Origin: CAYJOG01 sp964371695 [NCBI: uncultured bacterium]
Lineage (GTDB): Bacteria; CAYJOG01
Assembly: GCA_964371695.1 (NCBI GenBank)
Contig: CAYJOG010000004.1
Coordinates: 1-9,441 of the forward strand
DNA: 9,441 bases
Direction of reading: 5' to 3'
Shown here: positions 1 to 7,900 of the stretch, piece after piece
Position numbering within the stretch: the first letter of the stretch is position 1
Layout of the letters: each line of letters opens with the position of its first letter
Translations under genes and position numbers: made by a program
Notes under the pieces: model-generated
What the model saw: the letters and a program-made list of their open reading frames with translations, nothing else
Databases searched by the model: none
Told to the model about the DNA's origin: nothing

Positions 1-1
1 C

Positions 2-1960
2 TGCCATCGCCGGTTGCTCTCGGCCTCGAGGTCCAGCAGCGCCGTGGCAGCCTCCAGCATCGGCGGGGCCATGAACGTGTCCGGCTCCCTTGAGTTGAAC
101 AGCAACAGCTTTACGGTGGCGGGCAATTTCGACGCCACTGGCGGCGGTGTGAACCTTGCGGCGGGCAGCCTGCTCACCCTGCAAGGCGCGAGCAACCCCT
201 CATTCGGAACCCTCAACATGCACCCCGCCGCCACGGTGAAATACAACTGCTCGGCGGCCTGCACCGTGGCCCCCGGCACTTTCAGCAGCATCACGGTGGC
301 GGGCACTGGACAAACCCACACATTGCTGGGCAACGTCACGGTTACCAGCGCCTCCACGGCCCTGCAACTCGAAAACAACGGCACGGTGCTGGACCTGAAC
401 GGCTTTGCCCTGAGCGCCTCGGCGGGCTCCATCACATTGGGGCAAAACGGCGCGGTCACCCCCGCGCTGCGCACCAGCGGCGGCACGTTGCAGGTGGCGG
501 GCGACGTCAACCTTTATGACGTCAGCACGCTGGAGACGAACGGCGGCATCGTGCAGATCGCCGGGTCGCTGCAATCCGCGGCGGGCACCTTCGGCACCAT
601 CAGCATCAGCACCGGCACCGTCACGGTTTATGGCGCGATGAACGCCTCCCTCGGCTCCACCCGCTTCACCGGCGCGGGCATGTTGAGCCTTGCGGGGCCG
701 CTCACCAGCCTGGGCACGGTGGACATCGGCGCGGGTTACGGCACCCTCTCGCTGGGTTATATCGGGGGCGACACCACCCTGCCCAACACACAGTTCAACG
801 ACATTTACATCGCCACCCCCGGCCGCACGGTGTTTGCGGGCGGCGCTGGCACCGGCATGCGCAGCATGGCCCTGGCGGCGGGCACGCTGGACCAGACCGG
901 CAACATCACCGTGAGCGGGAGCTGGAACGCCAGCGGCGGTGTCTATCAGCCTTCCCTGGCCTACAACCTCACCTTCCTGGGCATCAACTCCCAGAACATC
1001 AGCATGTCGGTGGCAAGCTGGTTCCCTAACCTTATATTTAACAAAACGGCTGGCTTGGCCACCCTGATGACCGACGCCACCGTCAGCGGCTCCACCACCA
1101 TCACCAACACGGGCAACTTCCTGGACATCGCAGGCGGCAACACCCTGTTGGCCAAGGGCGATTTCATCGCCAGCGGCGGCACCTTTTCCCCCGCAGGCGG
1201 CAACGTGGTGATCAGTCCCAGCGTCTCGTCGGTGGGGGTGGACCTGGGGGCCGCCAACAGTTTCAACAACCTCACGGTGGACAACGGCGTGGGCAAGACC
1301 GTGAACCTCTCCAGCGACGTGGAAGTGGTGCAGGCTTTCCAAAAAACCGGCGCTGGCTCCATGCGCACACAAACCTATCTGCTGGCGGTGAGCGGCAGCG
1401 CCACCCTGGCGGCGGGCACCCTGCGGGTGAACGACGTGACCAGCACCGGCGGTGTGCTGGCCGTGAGCGGCGTCTTCACCCAAACCGGCGGCAACCTGCA
1501 TCTGGACTTTGGCGGCGACCTGTGGCTGGGAACCGGTTATGACCAGCAAAGCGGCCTTTTGGCCAACGAAACAGCCGGGGGCATACCGGCGCAGATTGGC
1601 TCGGTGAACCCCGGCGTGGTATTCCCCACCGTGGCGCTGAACGGTCAGCTCAGCAACAGTGTGGCGTTGTCCTTCAGCAGCATTGCCGCGAGCGGCGTAC
1701 ACATCAGCCCCAGTGCTAACGTCATTGTTTTTGACAATGTGGGTTACAGCGCCTTCCAGGGTGGGGCCACGTGTCTGGACCTGGATCGCAGCGGCCCCTC
1801 TACCGTGGCCTTTGCGGGACATGATTTTGCGGCGGCCTGCACGGTGAATGTGGACGCCAACGGCGTGACGGCGGCGGTGGATGTCAACATGGTCAACGCC
1901 ACCGGCGCGCAGGCGGGCGAAGGCTTTGACGTAGAAACCGGCACGGCCATCGTGGCCTGG
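2..1960 (+). repeat. Module B1: beta-helix-like rung array, first copy (5' part cut by window edge)
   Basis: This is the first of three B modules. Markers shared with B2 and B3 are DATGGG (131), PLTSLG (698), VSGSWNASGGV (911), GNVVISPS (1202), SFNNLTVDN (1259), ATCLDLDRSG (1769) and ACTVNV (1835). The offset to B2 is 2304 bp at PLTSLG and a constant 2295 bp from 1205 to 1838, so the two copies align with few indels. In B2 and B3 the DATGG marker lies about 190-250 bp after the module start, so B1 probably begins just upstream of the window. A CSAAC pair (248-262) occurs in B1 but not in B2 or B3. The module closes with the connector AGEGFDVETGTAIVAWG (1910-1960) and, unlike B2 and B3, runs into a C module rather than D. 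Confidence 0.85.
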
Positions 1961-4900
1961 GGCACACAGTTCAACGTGTCGGGCACCTGTGTGGGAGCCG
2001 CCACCCTCAAGCTGGCCCGCAATGGCGCGGTGGTGGGTACCCAGGGTTGTGGCGGCGGCGTGTTCGCCTTCAACAACACCTTTGGCGTGGCGGGCGATGT
2101 CTACACCATCTTTGACGACAACAACCTGGACGGCACCGATGACCGGGCCGTGATGTTCAAGGCCAGCGGCAGCAACGTGGCCGCCCTGGCCATGACGGGG
2201 GCCACCGAGACCCTCAAGATTTACACCGTCGGCGGCCCGCTCACCAGCGAGGAAATCGCCGTGAACCGCCCCGCCGACACCGATATGCCCTTTACCCTGG
2301 CGGGCAACACGGTGGTGGTGGACAGCTTGGCCGAACTGGAAGTGGCCACGGGGGGCACGTTCATCGTGAGCGCCTCTCACCCGGTGTCCGTCTCGGCCAC
2401 GTTGCGGTCTTTTGGCGCCACGGTGGTGAACGGCGCGCTGGAAGTGGATGGGGACATCGACGCCACCGGCGGCGGCATCACCCTGGCGAACAACGCCCAG
2501 TTGTTGGTGGGCGGGGCCATGACCTCCTTCGGCGCCTTCAACTTCAGTGACAGCGCCACCGTGGTGCTGGACAGCACGGGCGCGGGCCAGACACTGCCCG
2601 CGGCCACAGGCATCTATCCCAACCTCACCATTGATAAAGGTAGCCAGATTGCCCTGCTGGGGGCGGCCACCGTCATCAGCAGCAGCCTCACCGTGCAAAG
2701 CGGCGTGCTGGACACCAGCGGTCTGAACCTTTTCGTGAGCGGCAGCACCACCATTGCCAACGCCGCCACCAGCCGCCTGCGCACCGCCGGCGGCACGGTG
2801 ACGTTTGTCGGCAGCGTCACCAACAACAAACAGATTTGGGCCGACTTTGCCGGAGATGTCCGGTTGCTGGGCAACTACGCCAGTGCCGGCGGTTCGGAAC
2901 TGGCCATTCTGGCGGCCGGGGCCACGGTGAGCGTGAGCGGCAGCTACAACAATGCGGGCACCACCCGCTTTGCGGGCATGGGCGCGCTGTGGCTGGATGG
3001 TCCCCTGACTTCCCTGGGCGCCTACGACATCGGCGCGGGCACGGGCATCCTTTCCCTCAGCTACGTCGGCGGCGGCACATCGTTGCCCGCCACCACCTAT
3101 CACCGGGTGTTCGTCAACACGCCGGGGCAAACGGTGAGCCTGGGGGCGGGCGCGGGCCTGAAAGATCTGAGCCTGTCTGGCGGCACACTGGCGCTGGCGG
3201 GGGCCCTGGCGGTGAGCGGCAGTTGGGACGACGTGGGCGGTGTCTTCCAGGACAACGCGAATACGGTGACTTTCAGTGGCAGCGGTGCTCGCACCATCAC
3301 GCAGGGCGCGGCCAACTTCTTTAACAATGTGGCCGTCACCATGACCGGCGGCTCCCTCACACTTGGCAGCAATGGCACCATCACGGGGTCGTTCACCATC
3401 AGCACACCGGGCAACGTCTTCAGCCTGGGGGGCCAGACCCTGGCGGTGGGCGGCAACCTGGATGCTTCGGGTGGTGTCTTCCAGCCCGCAGCGGGCACGG
3501 TGCTGCTCAGCCCCTCGGCGGGCAACATCAACGTGGACCTGGGGGCCACGGGCCGCGTGCCCGACCTGACGGTGGACAACGTCATTGGCCGCATGGTGCT
3601 GCTCACCAACAATCTGCACGTGGCGGGCAACTTCACCAAAGACGGCGCGGGCAACATGGGTGTGAACCAGAACGTCATGAGTGTGTCCGGCAGTGTGGCG
3701 CTGAACGCCGGTGGGTTTGCCGTGAGAGATGGGGCCGGACCCGGCACCTTTGCGGTGAGCGGCGCGCTGACACACAACGGCGGTGTGCTGGACCTGGGCA
3801 AGGGCGCGCTCCTCAAGCTGGGGGCCTCTTATGAACAAGGGGTCAGCGGCCAACTGGACAACACCATCGTGGGAGCCACGCCCGCCCGGATTTCTTCGCT
3901 GGATCCCGGCAGCGTCTGGCCCACCGTGGGTATGAACGGGATTGTCAACAACGCCCAGCCCCTTTCCTTTACTTATGTCGCCACCAGCGGTGTGCGCATC
4001 AGCCCCTCGGCCATCCTCAGCAACTACAACACCGTGGCTTATGAAAACTTCCAGGCGGGGGCCACGTGTCTGGACATCAACCGCAGTGGTGTGGAAACCC
4101 AGAACTTCGCCAACCACTACTTCGGCACGGCCTGCACGGTGAACGTGGACGGCGACGGCGGCGCGGGCACGGTGACCATCAACATGACGGGCAGCACCGG
4201 CCCTCGCAAGGGTGAGGCCTATGACGCCGAAGCCAATGGGGCCGCCGTGGTGTGGGGTGTGCCCATCAACTTTGCCGCCGCCCATTTCTTTGACCTGAAC
4301 GCCAACGGCAAGGTGGACCGCATGGTGGTGCAGTTCACCCAGCCCCTGAGCGACTCCACCGTGAGCCTCGCGGGCAGTCAGGCGGCTTTCTCGGTGCAGG
4401 CGGTGGTGGGGGCCACGGCGATTACGGATATTGATGCCGTAACCGCAGGCGGCAGTTGTTCCCGTCCGGCGCTGGACTCCGGCGCGGCCAACGATGCCTA
4501 CATGACCCTGTGTCTGAACGAAGCCAGTTTTCCAAACACCCAGTCGCAGTCGGTGGCCTTCACCCAGGGCGGCGGCGTGTTCCGCGACGCCGACGACAAC
4601 GAAGTCCCCACCAGCGGCTCGGTGAACGCCATTGACGCCGCCGAGCCGATCCTGCTTTATGTCCAGAGTTTTGTGGACACCAACGTGTTGCTGGTGAGCT
4701 TCAGCGAGCCGGTTTACACCAGTGCGGGCGGTGTGGGCGGCTTGGTGGGCGGCGACTTCACCGTGACCGACGTGGACAATGGCCGCACGGTGAGCGGTGC
4801 GACGCACACAGCAGGGAACCCCTCTGGCGCGGTGAACCTGAGCGCTGCGCTGGACGCCGCCAACGACCTGACGGTGGACAGTCTGACGCCTGTGGCTTCT

Positions 4901-7900
4901 CAGATTTATGACCTTGCAGGCAACACGGTTTCGGCCTCTGCCGTCACCCTCACCGAGCGGGTGCTGACCTGGACAGGCGCGGCCAACACCAACATGAACA
5001 ACGCCGCCAACTGGGATTTCAATCGCACCCCCACCAACAGCGACCGCTTGGTCATCACCAACGCCGGTTCAGTGCCCGCCACGGTCAACGCACTCATCAA
5101 TGCGCGGGGCGTGACGGTTGATCCGGGCGCCACGCTGGATGGCGGCGGCAGCATTCTCCAGATTTCCGGCGACTTCATCGTGAACGGAACCTTCACGCCC
5201 AGCACAGGCAACATCACCGTGGCAGGGGCTGGGGTTTACAACCTCAGTGCTTCTTCGTTCAACAACCTCGACACCTCGCTGGGCACTGGTGTGCTGACGG
5301 TGGACGCCGCCATCAACGGTTCTTCCAACACCGGCACCCTCAGCCTTGGGCCGGGCATTGATCTCACGGTTTCGGGCAACGTCACCAACACCGGCACCCT
5401 CCAGCTCAACGGCAACGCCACGCTGGACGTGAACGGCTCCCTCAACAGCACCACCAACCTGACCTGCGCGGCCAACTGCACCATTTATCTGGGCGGCACG
5501 GTACTGGACCTGGGCACCTTCACACGAGGCACGGGCACGGTGGTGTATGACAGCACCACCGCCGCACAAACGGTGGACAACGTGGCCTATCACCACCTCA
5601 CCTTTGCCAACAACGGCCAGACCGCCACACTGGGCGGGGCCATCACGGTGAGCGGTGACGTGAGTGTGACGGGCGCGACAGCCAACCTGAACGGCTCCGG
5701 CCTGACCATGAGCGTGGAGGGCAGCCTGCTGGTGCTGGCGAACAACACGGCGGCCTTCACCAACGCGCCGGTTACCTTTGTCGGCTCGGCGGTGCAGAAC
5801 CTGAGCGCCGACGCCACGCTGGGTGCGGTGGCGGTGAACAAAACCGGCGGCAAACTGGTGCTGAACCAGGCCACCGGCGCACCCATCCTGGGGGGCCTGA
5901 GCCTCAACCTGGGTGAGGTGGACCTGAACGGCAAAACCCTCCGCATGGGCAACGCCTCCATCCTGGACGTAACGGGCGGCACCCTCACGGCAGATCTCAC
6001 CAACAGCAAAATCACCTCAGACAACCCCGGCGTGAACCGCTTTGCCTTCAACCTGAACAGCGGCGCGCTCAGCGTGAGCAACCTCATCATCGAGAGCACC
6101 GACAACAACGGCCTCACCTACGGCGGCGGCTCCTTCACCGCCTTCAAGGGTGTGGTGTGGAGCCAGCCGGGCAACACCTATCTGCGGGTCAACGCCGCCA
6201 TCGGCACACAAAACTTCTCCGGCCACTATTTCAACACGGTGGCGCTCAACAACGTGACCACCACCGGCATCAGTTCCGGCACGGTCAACTTTATTGACGC
6301 CTCCGGCGCGGGCGCAGGGTCCGGGTTCACCAGCATTGCCGGTGCGGCGGTGAACTGGTTCAACGCCTTCAGCATCAGCGGCACCTGCCCCAACAACGGC
6401 GCCACGCTCACCTGGGCGCGGGATGGCGCCATTCAGGCCAGCGCCACCTGCACGGCGGGGGTCTACAGCATCAGCGCCACCGCCGCGCCGGGGCAAATCC
6501 TCACAGAGTTTGAAGACGACGGCACGCCGCTGGTGGATGACCGGGCCATCCTGGTCAAGGCCACCGGCAGCAACCTGTCGGGCATGGTGATTCCCGTTGG
6601 TGTTGCCCCCAGGCTGAGGGTGTCGAGCGTGGGCGGCGTGCTCACCACGGCGGACCTCATCACGGGCCTGCCCGCCGACACCGACATGCCTTATTCCAAC
6701 AACGGCGGCCATGTGGAACTGGACATCGGAACGAACTTCACCATTCCTGCGGCCAGCACTTTTGAAGTCACCCCCTCGGTAAACCTCACCTGGAACAGCG
6801 GCGGCGACCTGACCCTGACGGGTACGCTGGTGGTGAGCACCAGCGCGGTGGCTGCGATTTCCGGCGACGTGAGCATCACCGGCACACTGGCGAACAACGG
6901 TCTGGTGGACGTGGATGGTTTCATCGACGCCACCGGCGGCATTCTCTCGCTGGGCAACAACGCCCAGCTTTATGTGGGTGGGGCCATCACCAGCCTGGGC
7001 ACGTTCAGTTTCAGCAACTCGGCCCTGCTGGCCGCCGACGGGGCAGGGCTCCAGTCGCTGCCCGCGGTGGGCACCGTGCCCAACCTGTTGGTGAACAAAC
7101 CCGGCCAGCTTCTGGCGCTCTCTGCGCCGGTTACGGTTTCCGGAAATCTGAACGTGGCGGCGGGTGTGTTCAGCACGGCGGCCAACGGCCTGACGGTGTC
7201 GGGCGCCACCGACATCGGTGCGGGTGTGGGCACGGGGCTGGATGTCGCCGCCAACACCGCACTGGCGGGGGCCGTGACCAACCAGCGGGATCTGAGTGTG
7301 AGCGGCCCGGCGGTGGTGAACATGCTGGGCAACTACACGGGCAACGGTTCGTCGGCGCTCAACATCAACAACGCAGGCGCACAGGTGACAGTGAACGGAA
7401 CCTACAACGTCACCGGCAACTTCACCCGGTTTAACGCGGATGGCTTGCTGGTGCTGGCCGGGCCGCTCACCAACCTGGGCTCGCTGCAAACCAACGGCAT
7501 GGGCACCATCGAAGTGGCTTATACCGGCGGCGGCACCACCCTGCCCAACGTTTCCTTCAACAATCTGCACCTCAACGCCCCGGCGCAGACGGTGGCCCTG
7601 GGTGGCGCGGCCACCAACGTGGCCAGCCTGACCATTTCGGTGGGCACCATCCTCAACGCCACCGGTGCGATCACAGTGAGCGGAAGCTGGGATGATTCCG
7701 GCGGCACCTTCACGCCCGTGGCGGGCACGGTCACTTTTGTGGGGACAGGTGTGCAGACCATCGATCAGGCGGCGGCCAACTTCTTCTACGACCTTTCCAG
7801 CAGCAAAACCGGTGGCAGCCTCACGCTCAACGTCAACACCAAGGTGAACAACGATTTCGCCGTGACCGACGGCGGGGCCTTCTTCAACCTGGGCACGCGC

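Noticed and set aside
71-73. ATG at 71 as the true start of the gene
   Set aside because: The frame is open upstream, there is no convincing Shine-Dalgarno sequence, no signal peptide follows, and comparison with B2 and B3 places this point inside a module.
2836-3324. Out-of-frame + strand open frame of about 162 codons
   Set aside because: It overlaps module B2 entirely, is low-complexity and Arg/Gly-rich, and has no ribosome binding site. The same applies to the smaller + strand frames at 690-914, 1659-1847, 3363-3569, 3942-4142, 7440-7631, 8436-8633 and 9219-9410.
200-4807. Antisense open frame of about 1535 codons
   Set aside because: It is in register with the sense codons. Its product is an implausible His/Arg/Gly/Ala/Val mix without domains, and its openness follows from the rarity of TTA, CTA and TCA in the sense gene. 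The sense frame has beta-helix motifs and module repeats.
5327-5446. Possible CRISPR or DNA-level satellite repeat
   Set aside because: The repeats are in frame, have no uniform spacer pattern, and encode beta-helix rungs; protein-level repetition explains them.
5069-5596. Antisense open frames between 4906 and 6117
   Set aside because: They lie over module A with no independent start signal or recognisable protein; they are shadows of the same codon bias.
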